From assembly GCA_949152475.1 (NCBI GenBank), contig OX424568.1, forward strand, positions 12,685,667 to 12,749,666: a stretch of 64,000 nt of DNA, read 5' to 3'. This document shows, piece by piece, positions 55,901 to 64,000 of the stretch. Source of the DNA: Terebella lapidaria. Its lineage: Eukaryota; Annelida; Polychaeta; Terebellida; Terebellidae. The position numbers were made by a program, and so were the translations under genes. The notes beneath the pieces were generated by a model. That model was not told where the DNA came from. It saw only the letters and a program-made list of their open reading frames with translations, and ran no database searches. Position 1 is the first letter of the stretch; each line of letters begins with the position of its first letter.

Positions 55901-56363
55901 CATGCCTGGAATAGAGGCAAGCATCAGTATCTTGACTCCGAATAGCCTTCTGTTGGGAAGAGCTTCAGCGAAGAACCCTGGAGGTTGGCAACCTGAAAAT
56001 TCGAACATCGCAAGAAGATTCAATCTTGTGCAGCAGATAACCCAGCATTTTTGGGAAAGATGGACAGAGCTTTGTGCACCTTCCTTGCTGGTTCAGAGAA
56101 AGTGGCACAAGTCTAGTCGTAACCTACAAAAAGGAGATGTGGTTCTCGTAGCAGACAAGAACACATTGAGAGGAAACTACCATCTTGGACTCATCAAAGA
56201 AGTGTTTCCAGGGAAGGACGGCAAGGTCCGGCGTGTGAGTTTGACGTACAAGAATTTCAAAGTTGGAGAGCAAGCATGTGAATACCATGGAAGCGCTGAC
56301 ACTGTTGTGACTCGAAGTGTCCAAAGATTAGCACTTCTTGTTCCCATCGAGCCTTTAGCTTGA
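49995..56363 (+). CDS. BEL/Pao gag-pol polyprotein
   Basis: 2122 codons in one frame. The ATG at 49995 has a good context and lies 41 bases after the LTR; the open frame extends back into the LTR without a convincing start. Order: basic N-terminus; eight 23-residue repeats (about 173-356); a gag domain of the DUF1759 type (about 394-545, LPEFSGYRKDWPEF); zinc knuckles CFRCLGNHRRENC and CRKCGRANHNVLLC (about 645-676); aspartic protease (FCDGGSNCSYI, about 742); RT with FNSSQ and YVDD (about 1098-1225); RNase H (LMSDGSDVAYG, about 1423); integrase zinc region (HESSGHRG, CQLC, from about 1732) and DDE core (VDFFGP, YSDPGSQL, GAVESM at about 1811, 1875, 1924); and a C-terminal domain of the DUF5641 type. 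No break is visible. It may be active. Confidence 0.95.
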   Translation: MATFQRLKQERTKAKHHVTTAARRLKGAINREADQTCITTFMTELERCYGDFEMCDEDFCNELDKLRSICSDIDMDGEAIVNGEDPHEYRENVFCVYKSAIELYNDNVGNVEESVETLSDSNFSGVTESRFVSAQSPPLTSHSVMGAGVTGIYSNPVIFNVRTQPSIPSMYPHSVIGASIPGHSVPAASPPGVVSHSVIGASIPGRSVPAASPSGVVSHSVIGTSIPGHSVPAASPPGVVSHSVIGAGIPGHSVPAASPPGVVSHSVIGASIPGRSVPAASPSGVVSHSVICASIPGHSVPAASPPGVVSHSVIGASIPGHSVPAASPPGVVSHSIIGANIQGHSVPAASPTGVASDDVMGAGVADHPVLPPVFSSGSMLERDSRGPAPPGVHLKKFTLPEFSGYRKDWPEFKAIWRELADTAYTNKALLACQLKRSLKGEAREKIKNIYITKPGAYEAMWKRLGEHYDDITACVQAAMGDLQSLKQVSEDDYNSLIKLIDTVEGAYAQLEELGQTGSISLREVDRIVTLLPPSTKMVWIRQYHQMDVSLQLRPLEMFMDFLNKERAAIARLAENQKKPSGRSQSHVTTAPKSHTNNHSNDHRKNRCFMPCHDNTNVKHSTAICREFRKLSVAERHDIVKNASACFRCLGNHRRENCTSDKSCRKCGRANHNVLLCRKPDNKPTNEASVQEPLWDKNDENEERQKSATNGTYSNNVKDQTECALYPILQGFVTNSGKWATIFCDGGSNCSYITHKAAYKLRAKRLNRFTLDVTTMGGVDTTYDTCLYEFSIRSECGKTIPVRAFGMEKITGPVTQLDENCIHRLFPSYDPVLLQRKSKEVDILLGCDYFGLHPKQEVCTAGDNLSIMKGDLGICLQGYHPDLSEGTEVYATLVKEVHGADLKTRCNLAQSHHHMVFNGHASSSHQDSACCSIGNGTVINPMKTETMLTKAEDKQMSSFIQGEELGTEIKPKCGGCQCTKCPLVGHTFSFKEQQELDMIRGNLRYEPEMHCWFTSYPWLMDPANLPENYHVALATLKNTESTLSKDAVWAEKYASQMEDMLDRGVARKLSQEELNTWSGPVFYISHLAVKNPHSTSTPVRIVFNSSQVTRGVSLNSSLAKGPDGYMNNMLGLLLRWREEPVAVIGDIRKMFNSVHLEPVEQHCHRFLWRDLDVARDPDVYVITRVNMGDRPAPAICTEAMYATADMFEQDDPKAAHVIRHSTYVDDILDSFQDEATAKEVIGNVEGMLATGGFHIKWWRLSGGETIERGKTCISEKSRPAEQQTSILDGGEAITRVLGVGWRPEEDCIVFEVNLNFSPKKRGKRTSPNLTVTQVPRELPEVVTRRGVLEQVMMIFDPLGLMSPFTLLAKIYLRETWALRKGWDEALPPDLHQKWTQFFCLMFEAEQLRFERNLHPSNAEGPPWLILMSDGSDVAYGFVAYIRWKLTDGSYWCRLIMSKSRIAPLSKRSTPQMELNGAVLSKRGRVVIEREMRYSFEKVLHIVDSETVLNMINKVSTRFKVYEGVRLGEIQAATNGDMSCWAWISGNSNTADLLTRGRNPQEIGPESEWWKGPAILYQPFETWGLKFGLQKEEPVPGEKKLPTSSNTVTTTTHTQERQGAALVNYENYSSIIRVYWVVARLLSMARLKSFKGGQIENVTPELLLAAEELVVKDAQRHIGGELRKVSAKKTGGQYASLKPMPGAGGVWIVGARLTQYNPMTPENEPQRLLPHGHAITKLIMKQCHESSGHRGRDGTLAKFRQKFWTPRASKLAWTIKSNCQLCRLRDPKLIQQAMSPLPEARTKPSPPFNRVMVDFFGPYLVRGEVQKRISSKAYGVIFTDLTMRAVHIEAVFGYDTGSFLMALSRFASLRGWPEIIYSDPGSQLIGADREMRDAWHKLDKLPILKKSTENGLRWVFGPADSPWHQGAVESMVKCTKRAIHYAVHSQRLSPAEFLTLCAEISNLINERPLGIMPGIEASISILTPNSLLLGRASAKNPGGWQPENSNIARRFNLVQQITQHFWERWTELCAPSLLVQRKWHKSSRNLQKGDVVLVADKNTLRGNYHLGLIKEVFPGKDGKVRRVSLTYKNFKVGEQACEYHGSADTVVTRSVQRLALLVPIEPLA
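50511..51062 (+). repeat. Eight in-frame 69 bp repeats in BEL gag
   Basis: Each encodes HSVIGASIPGHSVPAASPP plus GVVS (23 residues). They alternate H/R and P/S variants, which suggests duplication of two-unit blocks. Degenerate half-units flank the array. Confidence 0.93.
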
Positions 56364-56447
56364 AGTTTTGTAATTGTTCTCAGTTATCAGTTTGTTTTAT
56401 TCAGTTGTTCGATCGCCATTCCAATCAGCAAAACGCCTTCCCCCCGG

Positions 56448-57198
56448 TGTATCGGTATCAGTCAGATAATTTGTTGTGTGCGTTATGATTTGAGTGAGTG
56501 CAGATAGTAGAAATTTGCAGTTCGCGGATAACATGTTTTGTTGTCGTCGATCGTACGTTTTTTGTACGCATAAACACTGTGGATCAAGTTGTAAAGTTTA
56601 GTGGGTAAGATTACGAAGTATTTTGTAACGAACTGTTATATTGTACATCTGGAATTACCGAGATATATTTTGTGATTGTCATTTCGATCGCTGTAGTGAA
56701 GTTTGTTCTACGATTGATTTCAGGCATTGTACCCAGTTATCGCCCACTCACCCCCGACTGGATGTGTGTTGTCATGTAATACCTCAGAGTTTGTAAGTTC
56801 ACTAAATTGGTTTAGAGGTTGTTTTTCACATTAGCGATACAAATATGTTGTGGATATGTTATCGGTTGGAGAATTAGCATATCATTTCGAATTGTAAAGT
56901 AATTTACACAAAACAAGAATTGTGTTTTAAAAGTTTTCTTTTCAACAATATATACATCCAAGCATATATATTTCCCTGCTACATAAACATAGTATAAGGT
57001 AATTTCGATTACTAAGCGCATTATACATTGAAACAATATGTGTACTCACCTATACCTACCTGTATACTTACCTTTGTTTGTGTTTGTGTATTTGTAGGGA
57101 ACCTACCTACACCATCAATAAACGATTCGCTATCTTATTGGTGGTTGAGTTTCCAACATTGAGCCGACCTGCATATGAAATACACACATACCAGTACA
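56448..57198 (+). repeat. BEL 3' LTR
   Basis: Reads the same as 49203-49953. It is preceded by CTTCCCCCCGG rather than a purine tract. Confidence 0.95.
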
Positions 57199-57714
57199 GT
57201 GACCAGTGATGATCATGTGACTGATGGGCTGTTTGTTGTTGGTGCTGTAGAAGAAAGACACTAAAAGAGCTGAAATACAACAAATTGGGATAATGCCTTT
57301 GAAAGTTGATTAGAAATGAACAGATATCATCAGTAGGAATTGTTTCATGTGCCTATACAGGTATATGCAACGAGATAATGTTGTGGAAATTGTGTTTTTT
57401 GTCACTTTTTCGAACTCGCGAGTGTCATGAAGGAGTGTAGAAGACGCGGGAAAACAGGATGGTACCTTGACTTGGATGGTCATATCGCAATGTACAAATG
57501 TACAATTGTTGATATCAAGTGTTATCCTGGTAGAGGAAACACAAACGAAGTACACTGTGAAAGAATTTCGTTTCTATCCGTGTTATTTTAGTCACAGCGG
57601 CACATTGAATTCAATATCACAGTATCGGAAATCAACTTTCGTTTCATACCTTCTTCTTTACATACTCCACCCCACCGCGCGCCCTCTCCTGAGATGGATG
57701 CCTGTGAACAGTGT

Positions 57715-57759
57715 TCGATGTGAACCGAAACAAGAATAGTATTTTACAAAATCGCCACA
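57715..57759 (-). repeat. Gypsy LTR, remaining part of the high-coordinate copy
   Basis: Continues the LTR from 48070 and ends AAATCGCCACA, matching 40481-40525. Confidence 0.9.
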
Positions 57760-57835
57760 GTACCGTTGAAAGAAATGATGTCTCAAGCCCCTTTTACACT
57801 GGATAATACTGCAGGCCTCAAGCCCCTAACAATTT
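57760..57835. repeat. Minisatellite right of the Gypsy insertion
   Basis: TTTACACTGGATAATACTGCAG-type units, the same family as 29470-29671. Confidence 0.6.
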
Positions 57836-58558
57836 ATTTCTAATACCGTTTACGATTCTCGCATCACCATACATGTATCCATAAAATACCACAAAAGAAA
57901 TGTGCACATAAAATGTACAGGATAAAACATCATGACAAATTTGACTAGATACATTGATTAGATATGTATGACTTTATTGTGGGAATATGAATGTTTCTGA
58001 TTTGACTTTAAAACGTTTATCGAATTAGGATGCCAGTAGTTAGTGCGAGAGAGTTCCAGATTTTTTGGGGTTCAGCCTCAAACAGAAGAGTAACGCACTG
58101 TATTCAAGATACACTGATGATTGCGTTCAAAGTGCAAAGTGTGGCATTCATATATGTGCAGGCCTGTGTATATAAGTGTATGCATGAGTAGATTAAACCA
58201 TTGTGTTTCTCTATAGATCTATTCATGGCAATCTTGCAGTACACATGTTGACGTTGTTTGAGGTACAGACGCACATGAACCGCATTGATAAACACTGCTT
58301 GCACTCTTTGGCTTTCTGTATTATTATGACTTCTCTATTCTGCTTTTATTCTGGTATATTGTAGCTATTCTGAATGTTTATGACTTGATATAATAATAAA
58401 GTGAGAAAAAACGAGTGTCTGTTGTCATCAATCTGTGACACTGAGACCTTGTATGAAGAATCTGGCATGCCTTTAGTAATATTGCACGTTGAACAATGCG
58501 ACGAATCCAGTAAATCTATTTTCGAGTTTAATATTAGACACGCTATTGAAACATACAA
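57836..58558. other. AT-rich spacer
   Basis: No gene or repeat is recognised. Confidence 0.35.
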
Positions 58559-58828
58559 ATGAAGTGGAACGTTTCTGCAGAGATCTTGCCCGATAATGAT
58601 ACATATTCGAATTCAGCTTTTTCGATTTTAGTGACTGTTTCTTCGGCATTGTGCTTAGAAGCAGAACATCCTAGTTTGAAGTGTTCACGTGATAAACCAA
58701 AAACATGCCCAGTGGGCAACAATGTTTTATGGTCTCATGACTTCATCGTCCTGTTTTTTGTTTCTGTTTTTTTTGCGTTTGTAATTGTTCTTTTTGTCAT
58801 CTGGTGGAAGTGCAGGGCTGTGGAATAA
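58559..58828 (+). CDS. Possible diverged member of the cysteine-rich peptide family, with a C-terminal membrane segment
   Basis: An 89-codon frame starting at ATG 58559. An internal hydrophobic stretch followed by LEAEHPSLKCSRDKPKTCP resembles the signal-peptide end and first cysteines of the gene at 61.6-62.2 kb (shared bases TTAGAAGC...TTGA.GTGTTC). Several cysteines are missing. After the matching region the frame continues into a strong 20-residue hydrophobic segment (IVLFFVSVFFAFVIVLFVIW) and a basic tail, as if an exon had read through a lost splice donor. It could encode a small membrane protein or be a relic. Confidence 0.3.
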   Translation: MKWNVSAEILPDNDTYSNSAFSILVTVSSALCLEAEHPSLKCSRDKPKTCPVGNNVLWSHDFIVLFFVSVFFAFVIVLFVIWWKCRAVE

Positions 58829-60375
58829 AATTCCACGTTTGCACGACAAGATAGAAGGATAGAACATGTAACGCGAATTATACCTCTATTTTGTAATATC
58901 TTTAATCGCCTGTCTAATCACCAAATTGCAAATCATTCAAAGATTCAAGTGCCTGAGTGCTGCAAAGCAATCCTTGCTATGGCTTCTGAAAACATCAAAA
59001 TAGTTTTTTTATCAAATGAAAAATAGAAAAGGTAATCGTCTCACATGCATGCTACACATTACGGAAAGCATGGTGACATCTGCATGTAGAAACATGTTGG
59101 GCTTCTATTATACGTGGAAACATTTGAGGCTACCACACACAATTATTATCTAAACGTTTCCGAGTACGAACGTGAAAGGAAGCGATTATTCCACGTCTCC
59201 AACATGTAAACTTAGTAGCCTTTGTGCGGAATTGGTAGGTGTAATGCTTCCACGTGTGAAAGTAAAAATATTTGACACATGTACAGGAAGCATGAACGCA
59301 ACAGCCTTACTATTTCCACGTGCGAACATGTGTCGTAAGGTTCAATTGGAAATAGACACCACTAGGGCTGAAATGATCCACTTTGCTTGAACACCGCAAA
59401 CAAAAACAACACAATCGTATAGTTCAACGTTTTAATAGAACAATATTAACGATAGGTACATATATAAATGCCCGGTTATTAGGCCCAAACAGTAGGACTA
59501 ATTTACTAGCTCTGTATGAAGTATAGGGTAACAACTTAATACCGCCTGTTCAGCAGTTATTGAAAATAACAACAATATAAAAGCAAGTAATACTCAGTTT
59601 ACAGTCCACTCAGCACAGTACACCCCTTGTCTTGCAGCCGTCCACATAGCGAAGTTTCCCACAGAGTATATCAACGTGTTGCGGTCCCATGGAGAGTTTC
59701 GACGTGGTGTCAAGTCACATGGATGGTGACGTGGTGCAAGTCTCTCGAAGGTAGCGAGCTGGTCGTGTGACGTCAAGCGTGCATGAGCTACTTGTTGGAT
59801 GCGCGGCTCATGGCAGCATGCACGTGTGCATCGTGACTCTGGACTTCGATTCAACACTGGCTGTAGTGATGTTTCTACCCTGGCTGTGCCCATGGTAGTA
59901 TTGCCCAACGCTTGGAGTTATGATTCCATCATGGAGACAACCACAATGATATTGAATGACAAAATATAAATACACTAAATTTAAATAACCGCTAAAATAG
60001 CATATACACAAACCAATACTATACAAGTGTTACAACAATACATACATATGCAGCACCCGAAATACTTCAACCACGACAATAGCTAGGTTACACACGGTTC
60101 TGGTCAACGACGGGATCTGAAGGTTTACGCAGCCATATTCTGCGTCAATTTCTGCGTCAACGCAATATGAAGGTTATGTTCTTCAGCTTGGAATATTGGC
60201 ATGACAGTTGAAAATGTTTTGAGATTAAATCATATAAGATAGTCCATATCAAAACAGTATCAACGTTTAAGAGTCAGTCGCTACTGCATGGATGATTGTA
60301 GCCGCTCATATCAGTCTCACAAATTCAAATTAGTTTCAAATTTCAATTCAAATTAGTTTGCCTTTGATAACTTAC
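58829..60375. other. Intergenic region
   Basis: No gene is recognised. The word TTCCACGT(G/T) recurs near 58831, 59190, 59249 and 59319, with an inverted copy near 59112. Open frames at 59172-59390 and 59594-59908 lack family features. Confidence 0.35.
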
Positions 60376-60480
60376 TTGCAGATGTTGCATACTGTCTGGC
60401 ATCTCTGGGGTTTTCTGCAGGAAAACAAGGATGCTTGGCTTATGAGAAGCCAGAACAGTCAGGATGGTCATGTGCCTCAT
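60376..60480 (-). pseudogene. Decayed first exon of a cysteine-rich secreted peptide
   Basis: Begins ATGAGGCACATGACCATCCTG and ends CAACATCTGCAA before a GTAAGTT donor, lining up with the first exon at 62063-62199. Relative to that copy roughly 30 bases are missing in the signal-peptide region, and the cysteine-rich part lies in a different frame from the start codon, with a stop between. The cysteine frame (CRKPQRCQTVCNIC) is still recognisable. No second exon was found. Treated as a pseudogene. Confidence 0.6.
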
Positions 60481-60489
60481 TTTGTGATG

Positions 60490-61622
60490 TGGAGAGTAGG
60501 TGAGGAACTGGTACACAAGTAACCCACTCCATCCCTGTTCGCGGGATTGTTCGTCCTAATGTAGTGAGTCCCACACTCCTGTGGATACCTTTTTAGAGTA
60601 CTGTTGTAGCCAGGCGTTTTCCACGTGTTGATGCAGAACATGTGACGGCAAAATCGGTAAACATGTCGCAGTTGGAAAGCCAACGCATTCAACAGTTAAT
60701 ATGACATTACTATTGCACAGGTATTCTAAATTACTGAGGCATATTATTATTAATGTTCGGTGAATCCACCAGTGTGGACTCAATATCCATTTCGAAATAT
60801 GGACCGATGTATGCATGGGCATGGTATGAAAATTCTATAGACATGATGGGACGTTTAATGTACTATGCATCTCTTTACATACTGGTGATGTTTTAGCGTA
60901 GTAATATCATAATTCAGTATAGATTAGCTATGATCAACTGAGCATTTAAGTTCATCAAACTATGAAAATGTGGTGTATTCACGTGGTCATCATATTTATA
61001 CAGTCGTGTATGCTTTGGTATAACCATGTGGGTTTTTCATTGTCACACACAGAAATTTCACGAATGTTCATCTGGGTTGTCATTGTCGAGTTCATCTTGA
61101 TGGTCAATGGAAAGCCGAGTATCAAATGCATGTATCAAGTATCTATCACAACAAGTATAATTATTATTAATAATAATAATAATAATAATAATAAACGCTG
61201 CTCAAAACTGCAGAGTAATCGATAAGATCATAATGAGATCGAGATAATCATGCAACAATTTCAGTTAAACTATAGTTAATACGAGCCAGTATTTCGTTTC
61301 AGCTTTATTCCAGTTAAATCCTTGCATCATGCATCAATTTCAGTTAACCTATAGTTTAATACGGTATTTCATTTCAGGATCACTCTGTCCTAAACACCGA
61401 CTGCCAGCCCTAAATGAACACCATACCCAAAGAACTGAAGCAAGATACGTGTGTGGTGACACAAAGTTGGCTTGACATACCCCATCCATTACTCATGCAT
61501 TGATATTAATTATCAATGATAATACAACGATCATTTTCACTAAAACAACAATAAGAACAATTACTATGTTTTTCATTATTTTTATAAAATAAATCACTAG
61601 ATCACATGGATTTATAAACTTA
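60490..61622. other. Spacer between the peptide loci
   Basis: No gene is recognised apart from the microsatellite at 61155-61192. The word AATTTCAGTTAA(A/C)CTATAGTT occurs twice at about 61258 and 61328, a small local duplication. Confidence 0.35.
61155..61192. repeat. ATT/AAT microsatellite
   Basis: A run of AAT triplets (about ten) preceded by ATT triplets. Confidence 0.95.
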
Positions 61623-62199
61623 TCAAGCAAAGTTGTTGCCATTATCTCTGCAGAACTGTACGAAGATAGGTTCCTCTTCACAAATTGCCAAGTACGTGCT
61701 GAAAAACGATGAAATTTCATACATGTACTTTGTATGTGTGTATTTTCTGTCTGGTATAAAGTTGCTTGGAATGGGTTCTAGTTTCCAGTCCTTTTGATCA
61801 TATTTTCCAATAATATGGTAATTCAGAATGAAATATCAAATATATTAAATATTAAGTTAAAACAAGAATTGAATGATACTCTTTATACCGTTATATTATA
61901 TGTGATATATGTACAATTCGAATATTGCACTCAAACAAAGACACAAATTTCAGGTATATAGTACATGAACTTTGTGAAATTTGATTTCTATATTTTACAT
62001 GGACACATTTATAGTTGTATTTATCTTTTTCCCATTTATTTTTTGTTTGCCTTCCTACTTACTCGCAGATGTTACAGTTTGCTGGACATTTCTCAGGTTG
62101 TGTACAGGAACACCTCAAGCAAGGGCGCTTGGCTTCTAAGACAGTTGCCATGGTGATGGTCAATACGACCAGGACAGCCAAGATGAGTATGTGTTTCAT
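61623..62199 (-). CDS. Small secreted eight-cysteine peptide, 2 exons
   Basis: Exon 1 is 62199-62063 and exon 2 is 61698-61623. The intron starts GTAAGT and ends TTTTTCAG, in phase 2, and the joined frame is 70 codons plus TGA. Residues 1-23 form a clear signal peptide (hydrophobic core ILAVLVVLTITMATV, small residues before the cut near EA/K). The mature part of about 47 residues has eight cysteines: CxxCxC, then CxxxCxxC, then two more spaced 6 and 9 residues apart in the exon 2 part. Such size and cysteine density suit extracellular peptides: antimicrobial, protease inhibitor, signalling or venom-like. I do not recognise the pattern as a named family, so function is left open. Related copies lie at 60.4 kb and perhaps 58.6 kb. 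Confidence 0.7.
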
Positions 62200-62315
62200 T
62201 CTCTGATATAGAAAATATACGAAAATAGAAAATCTTTTCGGGTCTTTGTATTCTACGGAAGGTGACTAGGGCCACCTAACTAAAATTGTATGTTTCCATT
62301 CAAATTTTTTCCCGA

Positions 62316-62660
62316 TAATTTGACTTATTATCTCGATATATCGCCTTGTTATCTCACAAAATCAATATACCGGGTTAGTTTATGATATATTGACTTACAT
62401 ATCTCAATAAATCGACTGACATTTCTCAATAAATAGATTTACCGGCCCAAGTATCATACACTGCGCCTTAATATCACTCGTCCACTAAATGAATGCCATT
62501 TAATCCGTCTGTCACCTTTTTAATCCTATTGAATATAGAAGAAGTCGCAGTGTATTATACTTGGGCCGATTTACCTATTGATAACTCCACTTATAATCCC
62601 AATGTATTGATATAATATCCCAATTGAGGATCAACTTATGTATCTCGATAAATCAATTGC
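62316..62660. repeat. ATCTCGATAAATCGAC-type tract split by a MITE
   Basis: Short words TATCTC(A/G)ATA(A/T)ATCGAC recur about ten times on both sides of the MITE at 62444-62567. Related in style to the tract at 16605-16900. Confidence 0.55.
62444..62567. mobile_element. GGCCCAAG MITE with perfect 8 bp duplication
   Basis: 124 bp, ends GGCCCAAGTATCATACACTG and an imperfect inverse. GATTTACC is duplicated exactly at 62436-62443 and 62568-62575. Same family as the four copies in the palindrome. Confidence 0.9.
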
Positions 62661-63509
62661 CAAGGCATTTAAAGTACAATTAAAATACAAAAAAGAGCCA
62701 CAATAATCGTAAGCCATATCATTTCATTGGTTACTTTGGCAACAATAGGAGAAACTTATTAAGATCATCTCAACCAGGGCTCCCACTGAAGACTTCACTC
62801 TCTGTAAAAACATTTTTGCCGGGCGTTAGGATCAATTTAGACTTTTCCTCAGATGAAACCTCAATTGTATTGCTGAATAGTGATTTTATCTAATACCACT
62901 GTACTCATACTGGACACTATTTGAAATGCATGATTAAAATTCATTACATTAAACATTGGAATAATATAAACCAAACGACCCTACTGAAGAAGGCGTATCC
63001 AGATGAGGTTAGGAACGTACATCATTTGCATTTTTAAAAGCTAAAACCATTGGACAGAATAATGCTGTGACCATTACAGATTTTAATTCAGTAGTTTGGC
63101 CTGTAATATTCTATATTTACATGATTTAATGTTATAAATTATAATCCTAAATCGTATATTCGACATAGTTGTACAATATGAAAAATTCTAAGTTGCCGTT
63201 GTCAATGTAACCAAAGAAGTGGTATGGCTCGCTTGCCTATTCTTGCTGGAGACATATTTCCATGTTACTTGTAATTTAAATACTTGTAATTTAAATACTC
63301 AAATATTTGCAGTCAATATATATGGCAGGTAAGTCGACAAATAGGGGTTAAACCTTTTAGCTGGGTATCCCTAATCCTCTCCCGTGATATACTCACTTGT
63401 CCGTTCCTCCTGGTGGCGTGATTTCTTCCTCAAATGTAAACTCTGTCAATGCAGTGAGTAGATGGAGGCATACTACATCCTGTTTTTGCAATATTAGTGT
63501 GTCGATTAC
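62661..63509. other. Intergenic region
   Basis: No gene is recognised. Confidence 0.35.
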
Positions 63510-63577
63510 ATGACAAATAATGAAACAGACATATGCCACAGCCACACGTGTGGTCTAATGTGGGCAAGGTATTGTGA

Positions 63578-63853
63578 ATGTATGGAGGGGGTCACGGTAA
63601 TGAAGCATGTTTATTCTCACATATTGCGAGTGTTGCCTATTGGAACAATATGTACCACCATAAGCCTACGGATTTCCAAAGAATGTTGTGGAATGATATG
63701 AACAATATATATGAACACAATGCTAATATTATCAGTAATGCATCACCAAACAACACCACGGACTATCTGAAAGTAAACACGCCATGGTACTCTATGATGC
63801 CCAACGTATTTACGTATCACTTGGAATCACATTTACAGCATGAATTGTCATAA
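63578..63853 (+). CDS. Weak hypothetical ORF near the right edge
   Basis: 91 codons, rich in histidine, asparagine and methionine, with no signal peptide, membrane segment or motif I recognise. Composition looks more protein-like than its neighbours, so it may be part of an exon of a gene lying mostly beyond the window. No convincing splice site was found. Confidence 0.2.
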   Translation: MYGGGHGNEACLFSHIASVAYWNNMYHHKPTDFQRMLWNDMNNIYEHNANIISNASPNNTTDYLKVNTPWYSMMPNVFTYHLESHLQHELS

Positions 63854-64000
63854 TTTACGGATCAACAAATGAAACCACCTGCCGTAGCTGCAATGTCAGA
63901 GTGTATGCAATGTCGGAGCGATTTTCGTAGTTTTTCACGCCTGTATGACTCCAGTAGTATGTTAATGCACGCGATACATGATACAATGCAATAAATGATG

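Larger units (their letters stand above)
49203..57198 (+). mobile_element. Intact BEL/Pao LTR retrotransposon
   Basis: 7996 bp with 751 bp LTRs that read as identical, a GTGAC target duplication at 49198-49202 and 57199-57203, and a single uninterrupted gag-pol frame. Identical LTRs imply a very recent insertion. It sits in the centre of the hAT-like element. Neither a standard TGG-starting primer site nor a purine tract is obvious next to the LTRs. Confidence 0.94.
48071..57706. mobile_element. hAT-like long-TIR element in the Gypsy LTR
   Basis: The ends CACAGGCAT and ATGCCTGTG are flanked by the exact 8 bp duplication AACAGTGT (48063-48070, 57707-57714). The uninterrupted sequence is visible in the other LTR at about 40469. 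Arms of about 500 bp pair (left 48071-49015 minus the miniature element, right 57210-57706). Own length is about 1.2 kb, with no transposase. It hosts the miniature LTR element and the BEL element. A smaller inverted pair (GCAGTGAATAAATAATAT) lies at 49021-49190. Confidence 0.85.
29672..57759 (-). mobile_element. Ty3/Gypsy LTR retrotransposon, both LTRs interrupted by other elements
   Basis: A minus-strand element of about 9.1 kb own sequence spread over 28 kb. The LTR ends are TGTAGCGATTT and AAATCGCCACA. Removing insertions gives LTRs of 1492 and 1481 bp. They differ by one 11 bp indel and about eleven substitutions that I counted by eye, near 1 percent, so the insertion is young. Internal order on the minus strand: tRNA-Leu-type primer site, gag, protease, partial RT, integrase, zinc-finger ORF, polypurine tract. 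The target duplication is unclear (ATAC left, GTAC right). Frameshifts and an RT/RNase H deletion make it non-autonomous. Confidence 0.9.

Noticed and set aside
59172..59908. Small ORFs between the peptide loci
   Set aside because: No signal peptide or cysteine pattern like the neighbouring family, and no splice sites.

Overview
The window is genomic DNA from an animal, probably a marine invertebrate. The genes have short exons with GT-AG introns. They include a metazoan methylosome subunit, an SLC16-type transporter and a TRIM/NHL-type protein. Repeats and transposons (BEL/Pao, Ty3/Gypsy, several classes of terminal-inverted-repeat elements, tRNA-derived repeats) fill most of the sequence. 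Many scattered TAGGCCTA-like words would suit an ambulacrarian such as an echinoderm or hemichordate, but that placement is only an impression.

Layout. 0.9-4.2 kb (+): a four-exon monocarboxylate-transporter-like (SLC16) gene. 6.9-12.5 kb (+): a six-exon gene for pICln (CLNS1A). Its intron 1 holds a three-deep nest of DNA transposons, and its intron 3 holds an inverted copy of the outermost one. 14-20.5 kb: minisatellites, a tRNA-derived SINE, a 4.1 kb giant inverted repeat built from tandem arrays rich in AGGTCA half-sites, and a foldback element whose empty site survives at 29.4 kb. 21.2-22.7 kb (-): the B-box/coiled-coil/NHL part of a TRIM-like gene with one frameshift. 23.6-27.1 kb: a 3.6 kb near-palindrome whose arms each carry the first (RING) exon of a TRIM-like gene, one intact and one missing 19 codons.

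29.7-57.8 kb is a four-level nest. A minus-strand Ty3/Gypsy element (about 9 kb of its own sequence) lies in a minisatellite and has both LTRs interrupted. One LTR contains a 9.36 kb DNA transposon with a 31 bp perfect terminal inverted repeat, a 4 bp target duplication and a four-exon transposase-like gene of 1073 codons. The other LTR contains a hAT-like long-inverted-repeat element with an 8 bp duplication. That element is itself interrupted by an intact BEL/Pao retrotransposon (751 bp LTRs, 2122-codon ORF) and by a 437 bp miniature LTR element. The miniature element has 150 bp LTRs that contain a tRNA-like RNA polymerase III promoter. The Gypsy element has lost the RT active site and RNase H but carries an extra C2H2 zinc-finger ORF downstream of integrase.

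58.5-62.2 kb holds a small family of secreted cysteine-rich peptide genes: one intact two-exon gene (-), one decayed copy (-) and one possible diverged copy (+). The last 1.4 kb holds only a weak ORF. Gene models come from reading splice signals and frames by eye. Family names come from recognised motifs and have not been tested by a search.
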